Source of the DNA: Patiria pectinifera
Taxonomy: Eukaryota; Echinodermata; Asteroidea; Valvatida; Asterinidae
Assembly: GCA_029964075.1 (NCBI GenBank)
Contig: CM057135.1
Location: 22,656,863-22,720,862, forward strand
DNA length: 64,000 bases
Reading direction: 5' to 3'
The translations under genes were made by a program, and so were the position numbers. Shown here piece by piece: positions 44,683 to 57,115 of the stretch (position 1 is the stretch's first letter; every line of letters starts with the position of its first letter). The notes beneath the pieces were generated by a model. That model was not told the DNA's origin and made no database searches. It was given only the letters and a program-made list of their open reading frames with translations.

Positions 44683-46416
44683 AAATTCCCTGTATAATTA
44701 ACTTACAAAAAAAGTAGGCCATACTGTACTGCAGGCCTACTGCTATTGTTTTAATTTTACATGTGGTCTTGATAATTAAATTTCTATGCAGATCTGTCTG
44801 GATAGAGCACATAAACTGCGACCTCTAACGCGATAATCTGGCTGTGATCGCCATCGATGAGGTGCACACTCTGATATATTTCAGATCTCCATGGAACGAA
44901 ACCTATTATGCGAATTCTTTTTTAATTATACATGTTCTTTCCTTGAAAGGGGCGACAGCTTCAGACCGTCCTTCAAGGCACTCGGCCAGCTTCGGAGTCT
45001 ATTTGAGAAAGTGCCTGTGCTCATGCTCACAGCAACATTGACACAAACTGCTCGAGAGAAGGTTTTAGATATTTTACACCTACAGAGTACAGACTTTAAG
45101 GAGGTTTTCAGAAATCCAGACAGGTAGGTCAAACGATAACGTTTACCAACACATTTATGTTTTGGCCTATATATTGAAATGTAGGTTGTCATTCACTAAA
45201 TTGATGTAGGTCTTCAAATACAAAAAAGTACATTTTGTTTACAGGACCACCAGTAAAAAACAACAACATCCAGTTGTATGAAATATTTACCTCTTCCATC
45301 AAACTATAAAAGATATGATCATACAAAGAAGTCGTTGATCCTGCTGCTTTTGTGACTGGTCCCAGTGAAATGTTATAATACTTAAGAAGTGAAAGATTAT
45401 ATAGCCAAACATTTCGGACTTATCAATTGCCTTTCATTACACGCAGACCAAACATTCATCTCCAAGTGAAGCATAAACGAGGCATGTCTCTCATCGAAGA
45501 GCTGCAGTCCTGTTTCACGTCTCTTTGCCAGAACAGAGGATCAGCACCTAAGTGTTTGATATACATGAATGGGTCAGTATATGATAAACTCTCATTCAAT
45601 GGGACTCCTCTCTACTAGCAAAAAGTAGCAATTCGGCCTGACATTCCCAAAAATGTCATGTTTGGAAGAGTAGTAAAAAGGAAACCAACCTTATGTATTT
45701 TCATTACCGATAAAGGAGTGGAAAACGGTTGTTTTTAATGTGACACGACAGAGTACGAGTACGCATTTAAAATCGGGATGCGAAATTGTGAACATTCATG
45801 ATACTCAACAGAAATCAATCCATTACCGACAGGTTAAGTAATTATAATGTCAACTAGTTCATGTTGCTTTTCGCTTTCATTTGTACATGCACAGGACTTT
45901 CAATGCGCTCGCGAAGGCATACGCTGATGTCCGTGATGTTCTGCAACTAGATGCTTTCGTCGAAGGCCAGAAAGACAGATCTAAGCTCATGATTGAGAAC
46001 TTCCATTCAGAGCTTCCGGTCAGCGACAGGGAACGTATTTGGATGAATTTGTAAAGCCAACTTCAGCCATTCGGTGCCTTATGTGCACATCCGCTTTTGG
46101 AATGGGCATCGACATCCCCGACATTCGGCGTGTGATTGTGTGGGGAGGCTCCTCCTCGCTCTCAGAAATGTGGCAACAAATAGGCAGAGCTGGAAGAGAC
46201 GGCAACCCAGCAGAGGCATTCAAACTCTTGGCACCAATCACCTGTGGGCACGCACATGAGTCAATCAAGACACTGTGTGATGCCTCGCAAGTTGAATGTA
46301 TTAGAGAATACATTCTCAGCAACGTATTCTACAAGAACGTTGATGTGGAAGAACATGCACTTTGCTGCTGCTACTTACCCTGAGTGAAGTTTGAAATTCC
46401 GCTGGTCCCCCGCACC

Positions 46417-46720
46417 CTATGTAAGAAGATCTCTTTCCAGGTCCAGCCGATGTCCACATTTCTTCAACTTGTCTGCAAGCTTCCCCTCTTCCTGAACTTT
46501 GATTGTGTGCACGAAGTTGGGATATGTCGGGTGCGCCCTTCCCTGCTTTGAGTGGAAGACTTCATCCTGTGTCAGCAGCTCCACGAACTTTATGACGTCA
46601 TTCAGGTAGTTGGCTTTCAAAGACTTTGACTTTCCGATGTACCTATCCATCAACTGTTCTTTGAACACTTCTGCTTCTTGACACTTCTTGACAAGCGAAA
46701 ATCCTTCTTTAAGTCTACAT
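46417..46720 (-). pseudogene. Unidentified minus-strand coding remnant
   Basis: An open minus-strand frame with helical, coding-like composition (SLKANYLNDVIKFVELL, HPTYPNFVHTIKVQEEGKL) lies between the helicase pseudogene and the second Harbinger fragment. It ends in a stop at 46417. I do not recognise the family. The upstream part of the frame (above about 46720) overlaps the plus-strand Harbinger and is probably not part of it. Confidence 0.35.
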
Positions 46721-46751
46721 CTCCTCTTTGCAACAGGAACGATGTCCCAAA

Positions 46752-47430
46752 CTTGTTTTCCTCTTCTGGCTTGCATGTGGTTGTGCATACAGGATTGTGA
46801 CAAGGAGTGTTGGTGTACCAGTGGTAACTGTACATGATGTCATACACAAGCAACTTGATGCTGTTGTAAAGCACCTTCCAAAGTTTATTCACTTTCCAAA
46901 ACCAGAGGAATATGATGAGATAGCTCAAGGGTTTTCTGATCTAGCAGGAACCCCAGGTAGTAATAGGGCAATCGGTGCCATCGACGGAACTCACATCAGA
47001 CTAATTCCACCAAGTCAGCACAAGGAAGACTACCACAATCGCAAAAACCAGTACTCTGTGCAACTTCAAGCCGTCTGCAATCATGAAGGTGTCTTTACTG
47101 ACATCTTTACCGGTTATCCAGGCTCAGTACATGACTCCAGAGTATACAGAAATAGCCCACTGTATGTGAATCGAGATTTCCCTCAGACGGCTTCTACCTC
47201 CTTGGTGACTCAGCATATCCACTTTCACATTCACTTCTCACCCCATACAAGGAGCCCGATGCCCTTCGTCCCATCTATGCCAGGTTTAATCACCACCACA
47301 GTGAGGCAAGGAGCATCGTAGAAAGAGTGGTTGGGCAGCTGAAAACACGATGGCGCTGCATCTTCACGAAGGATGTAGAACTACGGTGTAACTTGCAATA
47401 TGGACCACGAGGAACCTACAGTCACAAAAA
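46752..47430 (+). pseudogene. Second HARBI1-like transposase fragment, broken
   Basis: It includes RIVTRSVGVPVVTVHDVI (helix-turn-helix), IGAIDGTHIRLIPP (first Asp) and GYPGSVHDSRVYRN. After a frame change near 47185-47200, GDSAYP (second Asp) and VERVVGQLKTRW (Glu) follow. Its sequence differs clearly from the transposase at 33955, so it is another Harbinger family. The N-terminus and the C-terminus after about 47400 are absent. Confidence 0.85.
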
Positions 47431-50400
47431 CAAATCAAAACACAAAAACTGAGAATAATAAAAATTATGAGAATAATAAAAAATATGATAAGGTAAGCTT
47501 GGATGTGCATTGGTTAAGGCTGCTTTACGCTGATTGTGGTTTAATTTCAACCTTTATTATTTTTTTTAAAGATCTTTAAAACAAACCCTTGCACAATGGA
47601 ACAGCAATATAAACTGGGTGATTTGGCAAACTTTCGAAGTGGATTTAGCAAAATTTTACATGGTATTACGGTCATCTGCCATTTAGTCGATTACCCACTG
47701 GTGATACTCCTACCGTTTTGCGCATGCGGAAGTCAGGGTACCAGAGTGTTATGCCTGTCTTTGATTTTCTGATCATTTTGAAAACATTCAGTGACAAAGT
47801 TGTGCCGTACTTTAAGTAAAATTTCTTGGCAATGACAAATCCAACACTCGCGGAAATTCACAGGAAGCCCAATAAGTAAGTGATTCACCGAGGCATGGTT
47901 ATGTGTAGCGGATCAAAAGATAGAATCCTGTCGCTTGTATTTACCCGACGGTCGCGCGTGGCGTTGTAAACAACCAGATCACGGCCGTTTCAATCCCATA
48001 GACATAACGTAATTAACTTGAGCAATTTTGTCCGCACAGCGTTTGTTTACTACAGTGTATCAACGTGATGACGTCATGCAATTTTGGAAATCCAAGATGG
48101 CGTCCTAAATTTTCACGAAAACAAAACACGAAAAACATGCCCCAAACTTGCCCCTAAATCATGACTCAAACAATGTCTTATGGTGCCATACTATAATTCT
48201 GACAGATAACGTGAGTTTCCACACATCGGGAGATTGAGCTGGCCCATAAAGTTCAAAATACCTGTAAAAATCAGGTTTGATTACGCTTCGTGCGTAAGGT
48301 TATCTGTCGCTGTTTGTTTTGGAAGTTGTTAAAAATCCCCGACGAAAATCCCATTTTATTATTGATACCAAGTTTTCCCCAAATATTCCATGGTCACTAC
48401 TTGTAAATAAGGACCATCTTAAATGACTCATGAAGTTTCACTCGAAGGCCAGCGGTAGATTTTTTTTAGAACCGTTAAGAGCCATTTTTCACGAACACCG
48501 CGCGGTATACACGCACATCACACGGCGCAATAGCTGTAAAGCGTGAACGCACGGCGTTAACACGGCGTTGTTGCACTGCCCTGCCCGCTGAACTGCAGCC
48601 GGTAGCGAAACTGTGCGCCGAGAGTCACAGGCCGGTGGTTTGTGGGGGAAACATTCAGCAGAACTCCGGCCAGATCATGCATGTTAAGAATACAAATAAT
48701 TTCGTACGAACACCAATAATATTTAGCAGGATGAGCTTTCTACATCAGACTCCTGTAGGTCAGACGGCCTTATGATTATATGAACAAATGTAATGCTCCA
48801 AGTTTGCTTGGAATTGTTTAAAAATTTCATAAAAGAAACAATATCCTGCCCCTATTTGCACAGCAATATTCATGAAGTTAAACCACTACGGGTGCAACAC
48901 TTATCCCTTCAAACATTTTTCATTAACCCTACCTCCCTGTGTGTGTGTGTGTGTGGGGGGGGGGGGGATCGTATTAAATTTCCCGGAATCAGGACTGTTT
49001 GGGGTATTAGGAAAACTCCAGCAAATGCAGTCCTGCATATGTCCACAAGTGTCCAGATTAGCTTCATCCAAACCTCGAAAACTGTTCAGTAGTGTTTTGC
49101 TTCGGGTCGGGTCCACTATAGGCCAAACCAATGCGAAACATTATAGATATAATCCAAATCCTGCGCTGTGTTAATTTCCAAACTGTTTCCATCTTTTTTC
49201 CCCGTTTATTTCGGGTTTTGAATTGACCCGATCCGACTAGGCTGATCCGCAAATTTTTAAACACAAAACTGATCAACTTAACTGAAATGACGGACAAAAC
49301 GACCCGACTAAACACAAAGTTGGTTTTTGGTTGAGTCGGTTACAGTTTCGAGTCGGGTCAGCACAACACTTCTGTCCAGAACCCTTCCAAGAGTAAAAGT
49401 AACCAGCAAAATTAACAAAAGTAAAGAAGCAAAAAGAAGCAAAAGTAACCAGCAAGGTTGCTGAAATCTATGGCCACATGACATCACACAGCATATATAG
49501 AGATTGCCGCATTCCCCCAGAGAAAGTAGAGGCTGCAGCCAATCATTGCATGTGGCACAAGCAAAGGCAGACTCCAATTGAATATTAGATTTAAAAACTG
49601 GCAGGGTAATATTTATATTTTACTTTATTTCATTATCTAAGTTGACGGCCAATTTATTGAAATCCATTGGTCTCAGTACACCTAAAAAAGCAATCCACAT
49701 ACACGTAAAAGTCTCATCTGTTTTAAAGTATTGTGACAAAAATCAGCTTTTCCTTTAAATAATCTTTCCGTACTAGAGAATAGTCTGGTTTCCTGAACAT
49801 GAATCTCGTACGACAGAATGGAAATGAAACTTGTTGATTTTAGACCAATTTCAGCCCTCAAATCCAACTTTATTCACCCACTAGACTTACCAAATATTTG
49901 TAGTATTTATAGAATAATTCCATAATGATGTGACGAAGCCATTAACTGTGCTTTACACTGTTGTTTCTTTCAGGTACTAATGCAAGTTTTCTAACGTTCA
50001 AGGCATTTGACGTATGTGCACAGTGTTACTGAATGCACCCATTGTTTGTGTGTTATTGACTAGGTTAATGATGTACTTAACTAATGCAGAGATTTCATCA
50101 TCAGGGTTGGTGACTTGTTTTGCATACGCGATACGCGCTACGCGCACTTTTAGCCTATTGGAACGCGCGTGCTCACTGCGCCCCAGATTCAGCCCTGCCG
50201 AAAGTGCATAAAAGGCGAGCTGGAACAGCAATCGAGCGCTCTGTTCGCCTCCAGAACAAGCCCTGTGGGAAGAACCAAGCGGATGTCAGGATTCGGAAGA
50301 AGAAGAGGAATGAGAAGAAGGAACAAGCAAGAGGGAACAAGCAAGAAGATGAAGAAACAAGAGGAATTGAAGAAGTAGCCAGAGGAAGAAGAGACGAAGC

Positions 50401-51992
50401 ATGACGAAGAGTAATACCGATGTCCACACTGAAAAGGAAGCAACGTACAACCACGGCCGACGACAGCCCATGCATTATGCGCCGTGTACTGTGTGTACAT
50501 ATCCGCGCACAAAGCATGCTTAATTAGACTTGCTATCAGTCCAATTTGCGCACTGTGTTTAAGCGGCAGCAATTAGAATTTGCGTATGCAAACTAAAGTG
50601 ACCCAATCTGATGAAGTGTTTAATTATTGTTATTTGATGGTGATTGATTAAAACAAACAAGAAGTTTGATTGTGAATTATAGCCACTTGTCTCTGCTGCC
50701 TGACTGATTTATGTCAGTTATTGTCTGTTTAAGTAATCTGCCTCAGAATAAAAGGTTTAGGGCCAGACTCTTAGGCAAGACTTTAGGGTCAGACTTTATA
50801 GGGAAAGACTTTAGAGCCAGACTTTAGGCCTATAGGACAGACTCAATTTATATTGCCTCCTCCACCCCAGCCTTCCCTTTTCTATTGCGTTTGCGCGCCA
50901 AGTTATAGTCCAACCCCTCCCCTTACCCTTCCCCTATCCATAAAGTCATCGAGGCCTTGAAGAAAGCTACGCTACCAGACGAACTCCATTTGGGTCAGGT
51001 TGACGTCCTGAGGTTGTGACGGCGCCCTCAACGCTGGTCCTGGTCAAGCACTAGCTCAGCCATACATCACCGATTTCTCCTGGTTATTAATCCCGGCGGG
51101 TTTTTAGGGATTCGTTGTACCCCTGGGTATATCGAGCCCCGGATTCCCGTTACAGTATGGAAAAGAAGGCCAACTTAAAACTTGTCATTTGTAGCCTATT
51201 TACTTACTTTAAAAAAAAGCACAGATAAAAATATATAATTTAATAACAGCATTTTAGTAGTGTCGACAATTAGTTGATTTTCAGTGAAAGTTAATATCCA
51301 GCTGTATTTCAATTCTTAATTTTGGCACTTAGGAGTGTCGTTCGCAGTAGTCCTCGAAGAATTCCTACCGGTGTAAACAAATTAGCCTTGGTCACAATTA
51401 TGTACAAAATCACAATGATAATGTAAGCATGGATCCCAGCCCATTCAAAATGGCAACAATGTTGTCACTAATGCAGTTTCAGTAGAGACATGACCATTTT
51501 GCCTACTGTTTATGGTTCATGTACGAGTCAGTTTTGCGATAGCCATGCACGAGAAATCAGAATGTAAATATCATTTTCTAAAAAACAAAATTGTACTGCA
51601 CATGTGCAGAGGTGATCCAATCAATGACCATAAATGGGCATTAAAATGTAAACATGTCCGATATTATGGGAGCGAGAACCAGTCCATCGCGAGTGATCAT
51701 GTGTGACGTGTGAATCCTGAGCTAAAATACCAGAGTGATTCCTTGGCAAGCAGACAACAGAAGTTCTTAATGTGTCGGATCAAGGCGGCGCATGGTTTGT
51801 TCAAATCTAGCAGTGCACATGGCATCACACAGTTTGGCACACATTCAGTTACCAAAAAAACACCCAACACATGCTCATGTCTGTGTAATCCCGATCCTCC
51901 ATGCACAAATGTGAGATGAAAGGTTAATTTCCACTGTACGGCTCATCACAACGAGTCAACGGCTCATCACACCACCATCTCACCATAGCTCC
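47431..51992. other. Long non-coding region
   Basis: No gene was recognised. Contents: an AATAAT-rich patch (47445-47495), a GT/G run (48942-48967), a purine-rich patch (50285-50405) and a degenerate short tandem repeat (50757-50843). Confidence 0.45.
50757..50843. repeat. Degenerate tandem repeat of GCCAGACTTTAGG-type units
   Basis: About five imperfect units of 14-20 bp, each centred on AGACTTTAG or AGACTC, follow one another. Confidence 0.7.
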
Positions 51993-52135
51993 AGCGGTCG
52001 ATTTCACGAAACTGTTCTTAACTTACGATGCATCGCAGGGTTTACGAGCCATCGCAGCTCTACGAAGCATCGTAGCTACGACGAACTGTTTTTGCAATTT
52101 CACGAAACACATCGTAAGAACGATGCATCGCAAGC
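51993..52135. repeat. Possible Harbinger-type terminus with subterminal repeats
   Basis: CGATTTCACGAAACTGTTCTTAA at about 51999 has the look of a Harbinger end. A partial second copy (ATTTCACGAAACACATCG) lies near 52097, paralleling the duplicated TIR cores in the element at 33764. Between them are three short ACGA-NNCATCG-NAG units (52025-52080). No matching right-hand end was found. Confidence 0.4.
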
Positions 52136-53189
52136 AATGTTTTATATAAAATAAAGTTTGTGAACGAGGATGACCTTAATGCATACGACTCTTTTATGTG
52201 AAAAACAGTCTACAACAATGCAACAGCCGTCTGTAGCGCGCGAAACCAAGAGACGCGCACGCAGTCGCGCTGAAGATGGCCAACGATGTCGTCTGCTATT
52301 AAATATACGAAGACCGTCCACGTTGCTAAGGAATTTTGGAAAGTTATTCATTTGATTAATTAAAGTAGGCCTACTGAGTGATATTTACAGCGATAAACTT
52401 TGTTGTCCTAGTCAAAGAGTATCCAGTGTAAAGACTGCACTGCATCCAAACTTCTGTCAGTCGGTTGTCTGCACGCTTTCGGCTTAAATTCACATTCAGT
52501 ACGTATTCCGGTTGGGGTTAAATTTGAAGTTAAATGAGAAGATTTTAACTTATTTTATTATTAGCGATAGTTAAAGCGATTTAGGCTAAAGCCCCAGTTC
52601 TTTTCACCAAAATCAAAACGAACTTACGAAGGGACATACTTCACAGAACCACCACTTTTCTCTTACTACTATATAAAGTAGTCACAGCACAGGCAGAATT
52701 TCGACAATATTATTATTAATTATTGAGTCAAGACTCAAAGTCAAACTTAGTTTGACTGAGTGAGTGATAACAAACCTGATATTTTCCCAGGTTACATTAG
52801 GCTTCAGCCCTATGCTGGCTAATGTAAAATAGGCCTCTAACTACTCCCAGCCATCGTCACCAGGGCTTCATTCTGAAAACAAGAAACTTGTATTAAATTT
52901 AAAAAAAAACATGTTCATAAAATTGGGAGGGGGGGGGGTTACAATATTCACCTCAGAATTATGATTAAAATATTTAAAAATAAATAGAGTCCACAAACAC
53001 AAGGGCCAAGTAGTTTTACATAAAAATTGAAATGTAAAACAAAACAAAAATTCAAAACATGAAAAATGGAATAATATAAATCTGTTAATGTTTAAACAAA
53101 ATTGTGTTTGCGATGGTTGGGGCGTGTGCAACCGTCTGTCAGCATTTGGATTGTTGTCATTCACAAACTTACATTAAATAGGCCTAGTC

Positions 53190-54555
53190 ATGTCTAAGAC
53201 TAAAGTTCCTCCTGAGCGAGCCGCGAACTGGTCTCATGAGGAGGTCAAAATTCTGGCCGAGTTCATTAAGAGCCATACAGCCAAATTGTTTGGCACACGC
53301 TGCAAGGCTACAGCTGAGGTAGATAAAGTGAAGAAAGATCATTGGAAGATGGCGGCAGATGAGCTGAATGAGTGTGGGGGCCAACTAAGGGACTGGACCA
53401 AAGTACGTAAAAAATGGCAAGATATCTCAAGCCAGGCGAGGAGCTACCATCGGGAGATCAACAAAACAGGTAATGAAATTCATTCAACTAACTTTTTGAT
53501 TCAATATTAGGTTTTGCCCTTCACTCTGATGCTAACAAACATTTTCAACATTTTCAACAATAACAAAACTCGAGTTTTTTCAACTCTGTTCAAGTATATT
53601 GCATGAATGCATTTAACAAGATTACAAGATTATTTGAAGTCTTCAATTCGAATAACAATAACAATGCTCTCTCGCTTATTTTCAGGAGGGGGTCCTAAAC
53701 CACCAGTAAACTCGACATACGAGCTTGTCCTCGATGCCCTGCTACCGGTGGGTAAAGATGGCATCGTGGAAAAATACGAAGGCGAAACAATGCCAGACTT
53801 GGAATTTCTGCTAGGCAGTGTTGAAAAAGGTAGGATATTTAAAGCCTTTGAAAACAACTGAGAAAACACTTCAGACAAAAACCTGATTCAAAATACTAAT
53901 ATTCTTTCCTTACATATTTTGAGTATTTATTTCCACTCAATTCATGAACTATGGTGTTCATTGGATAGTTATATTGAATTGTTCTCTTCATGACATGCAA
54001 GTCTGAGACACAGCTGATTTCAAGAATAGTGTTATTCTTTGTTTAAGTCAATAAGACATGTTGACGATTTTTGAACTAAATGATTTAAAGACTATTTGTA
54101 TTACATGTGTCTATCAAATTCATTGTTAGGAAGGGGAAATGCGAATTGTAAAAACAAACAAAATGACGATGATATAATTGTACTCATTTGCTACAGCTAT
54201 CACATGCAGTGACACCATCGACACTGATGTAGATATGGAGGAGGTGGAGGAGGTGGAGCCCGTACAGGTAGAGCCAGAGGAGGTTGAGAAGGAAATAGAG
54301 AGAGAAAAGGGCGAGTGCAGCACTGCAAGTTCAAGACCACCAGTACAAAGGACGAAGATAGCAAGAGATCAGAGCATACTCCAAATCGAGAGGAAAAGGT
54401 TGCAGATCGACAAAGAAAAATTGAAAATAGCTCGGCAACAACTGGAAGCTTCACAAGCCATGACGGAATCCTTGAAGGAAATTAGCCATTCCTTTCAAAT
54501 ACTAGTGGCATTTACACTGGAGAAGCACGGTGTAGTAATCGTATCTGAGTCCTAA
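53190..54555 (+). CDS. Myb/SANT-like DNA-binding protein, three exons, Harbinger-derived
   Basis: Exons 53190-53469, 53686-53829 and 54197-54555 total 783 bases (260 codons plus stop), all junctions GT-AG and in phase. Exon 1 encodes a trihelix Myb/SANT domain (NWSHEEVKILAEFIKSH, HWKMAADELN, WTKVRKKWQDISSQA). Exon 2 starts GGGPKPPVNSTYEL. Exon 3 has an acidic run (VDMEEVEEVEPVQVEPEEVE) and a coiled coil (LQIERKRLQIDKEKLKIARQ). Order, phases and the GGGPxPP start of exon 2 match the accessory gene at 36220-38487, while the sequence is otherwise very different. No nuclease partner is seen nearby, so it is an orphaned Harbinger gene or a domesticated one. Confidence 0.85.
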
Positions 54556-54712
54556 AATTGTTTTTTTTTTTTCATCTAATAAGGATAAACTTGAGGTAAC
54601 AACATTCGGCAAAATATATGTAATTAGTGATGGCTCTGAGAAGAGCATGTTTGTACTCGATGTTTAGTCATGTATAGTCATCCAATCGAGGCTTATCTTT
54701 ATTTCCCAGGCT

Positions 54713-56345
54713 CCCCCACGGCGATCCAAAGAGGTTAAAAGTTCGGCTGCAGCAGACTAAGCGAAACAATCCAAATGGTAGCAAATGGAATCCAACAAAG
54801 CACGATGTCTACTCGACTCACTCGATTAGGAAAGAACCGACTCAAGCCCCCGTCGAAGATATTGCTTCAGTGCATGCTGTTTCGGCAAACCAAACAGCGA
54901 TAGAGCATGCATACATGCAGTCTACCACCAGAAATGGATCTTCCCCCGGCAGTAGCAGGAAGGCTATCCAAGCTTAAACAGGGAAAAAGACAACTCCGGC
55001 AGGCAAATCGACGATAGTCGAAAAAGATCTTATCTGTCAGAGAGGTGGTTAAAGGCCTGAAAGAGAGGCAATTTGTTACTCCAGAGACGGTCGACCAGAT
55101 GGAAATACAGTTTCCTTATCAGTGCACTTGGAAGCTGCTGGAGCTGGGCAAACTGCACCTAGCTCAACGAATCACAATAACAGTGAACAGATGAAGAAGT
55201 TTGCTATCTACCTGTATTACTGCTCGACGAAAGCGTACGACTTCGTCAGTGTTACGAAGTCACTTCAAATCCAAGCAGACAACATAACAGACAAAAATTT
55301 AAATAAAGGGAAAGGAACACTCAAATGAATGAGGATCGGAATCACGGAGTTTTTGGAAATGAAATTAGAATTATATTAATTATTTACAATCCACAAATTA
55401 ACACACATAAACAAGATTAATTAAGCAGATGGGAAAACAATTAATTATACATTACAAATCAAGTAAATCATATCATACGGTTGGCCATTGATGACAGGGG
55501 AGGTACCTCCAGAGGGTGGAACCCTGGACTGCAGTCTGCCGGAAAAGTTCGGAAGTCGCGAGAGAGAGTTCTTGTCATAACGACTTGCGTCTTGATCGGC
55601 GACCTCCGAAACCGGGCGCTTGGTGTGATGGACGGTACGGGTGTAGACCGGATCAGGGGAACGATTGCGCTAGCTGACCAGTCGACGAAGTGCCATAGCA
55701 GAGGGGCGTGGCACCAAGACACTGGCCCAAGCCAAGGAGAGCCAAGTAAGCGGTCAATCTGGCCGTCGTGGTGGTAGGGACCGTGCAGACGGCAACGGGC
55801 AAGGCACGGCCAAGTCAGCGGCCTCAGCAAGCCAGACGGTCGGGCAGCATGGCATCGCCGGAGAGCGAGTCCCTTGACCACACCTCAGCAAACTGCAGTT
55901 CAGAATCCGAAGAACGGCGAAATTCCAGAGCTTTTAAGTCCGGCAGGGAATTTTAATGTCCATTCCACTGGTAAGGAATGTGGTTTGGACTCCAGCGCGG
56001 AGTCCCAATGCAGGATCAAAAGTTCGTTGCAACAAAAGGGGACTATGCAGGACGATCGGTGGCCATTGGCCTAATTTACATGAAGTTAATTTGCTTAAAC
56101 CTTAAACAATTTACGAATTCTTAACATCAGGAAGAAGATTGCATTGCCGACTGTGCGTACAGTAAAAGAAGATGGCTGGCCACTTCCGCTGGCTCTCAGG
56201 GATTTATGCAAGAGGCACTAGATACAATCAAGGGTCGATAAGGGATCCGTTTCGAGTCACCAGACGCTGGTCTGTCTTATGATAGATGAAATGAGTATTC
56301 GAAAGCAAGTGGAATTCGACGGATCTCATTTTGTAGGGTACGGCC
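54713..56345 (+). pseudogene. P-element-like transposase gene, degenerate copy 2
   Basis: Near 54713-54830 a THAP-like tail is visible (RNNPNGSKWNPTKHDV). The segment 54930-55160 encodes basic coiled-coil sequence ending REVVKGLKERQFVTPETV, as after the THAP domain of P transposases. FAIYLYYCSTKAYDFV follows at 55195-55245 and resumes after a solo-LTR insertion with ALPTVRTV, then RWLATSAG in another frame. IDEMSIRKQVEFDGS at 56280-56330 holds the first catalytic acidic residues. The exon ends at a GT in the same place as copy 1 exon 1. In-frame stops (near 54976 and 55015) and frame changes make it a pseudogene. Confidence 0.75.
55250..56126. repeat. Solo LTR inserted in P-element-like copy 2
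   Basis: 877 bp beginning TGTTACG and ending TTAACA, flanked by TCAG on both sides (55246-55249 and 56127-56130). Removing it restores continuity between the AYDFV codons and the following KKIALPTV block, so the coding sequence itself marks both boundaries. No internal retroelement sequence remains, as expected after LTR-LTR recombination. Family and orientation are unknown. Confidence 0.8.
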
Positions 56346-57115
56346 AAAACAAATTCTTGTTAAAATGGTTATAATAGTTTGGATTTAAACTGTTCAATTA
56401 TAACAAGCTATTTTTTTTTCAGTTTTAAAGATGGCGTTTTAGTATGGGCCTATAGGTTTCCGTTTTTTCTTCCGGTTTTGCATTGCTATAATGATGAAAA
56501 TGTCTCCATGTTGCAGGTATTTAAGGTCTCTTACAAAAGAGTCATCCTCTCCCATTATGTAACGCAGCTTTATTTTTCTCTTTATTTATTTCAGTTTTTA
56601 GTCGTCATCAGATATAACATTCCTTATTTGTATAGTTTACCGTCAGCTCTAGTCTGTACGGGTTGTATTTTTCTCACAAGCCTCGGCTTACTTAAGCAGC
56701 CTCATGCTTTTTCTTTTCTGTTGTACACGGATCATAATTCGTTTTTATTAATAGTTCCAAGCGTACATTATATGTTTATGTTCGATATGTAGTAATTTTG
56801 TTATTTTCCTATTTATTTCAAATATTGACATATTTAAAAAAAAAAAAGCATGGAATAAAAAATCTTGAATCTTGTAATATTTTGAGTTCGCGTTTGTTTT
56901 GTTGCTAAGTTACAAATTATTTGTCCGTTATTTCATTTTGATGTTGGTAAATTACAAGTCTAAGTTTTGTCTGATAGGCAAGTAACGGTTAATATTTATT
57001 GCACATTTTGAAAGAGGAGGGGACAATCTCATTAACAAAGTTGATATTTAACAACGATTTATTTGCCTTTGTAAAGATATAATATAAGAGCACAATGCGG
57101 CTACTTTTCGGTGAA
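56346..57115. other. Non-coding
   Basis: The 56379-56792 frame has no recognisable domain. Later exons of P-like copy 2 would be expected here, but none was recognised. Confidence 0.4.

Larger units (their letters stand above)
41833..46383 (+). pseudogene. RecQ-like DNA helicase pseudogene
   Basis: Four exon-like blocks are seen: about 41833-42140, 44792-45123, 45447-45572 and 45895-46383. Block 1 has helicase motif I (VLPTGYGKSL) and Ia (VISPLKALMRNQ). Block 2 has the DEVH box (IAIDEVHTL) and motif III-like MLTATL. Block 3 has NIHLQVKHKRG and PKCLIYMN. Block 4 has motifs V-VI (TSAFGMGIDIPDIR, EMWQQIGRAGRDG) and a short Cys cluster at the end. Frame changes near 41890, in block 2 near 44840-44930, and near 46033 destroy the frame. 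Splice-like GT/AG bounds most blocks. RecQ proteins unwind DNA 3'-5'; this family is often multicopy in marine invertebrates. Intron 1 holds a LINE. Confidence 0.8.

Noticed and set aside
48942..48967. GT/G run as a possible LINE tail or recombination hotspot
   Set aside because: No LINE body adjoins it; it appears to be a simple microsatellite.
50120..50404. Lys/Arg/Glu-rich plus-strand ORF
   Set aside because: It reflects a purine-rich simple-sequence patch and not a recognisable protein.
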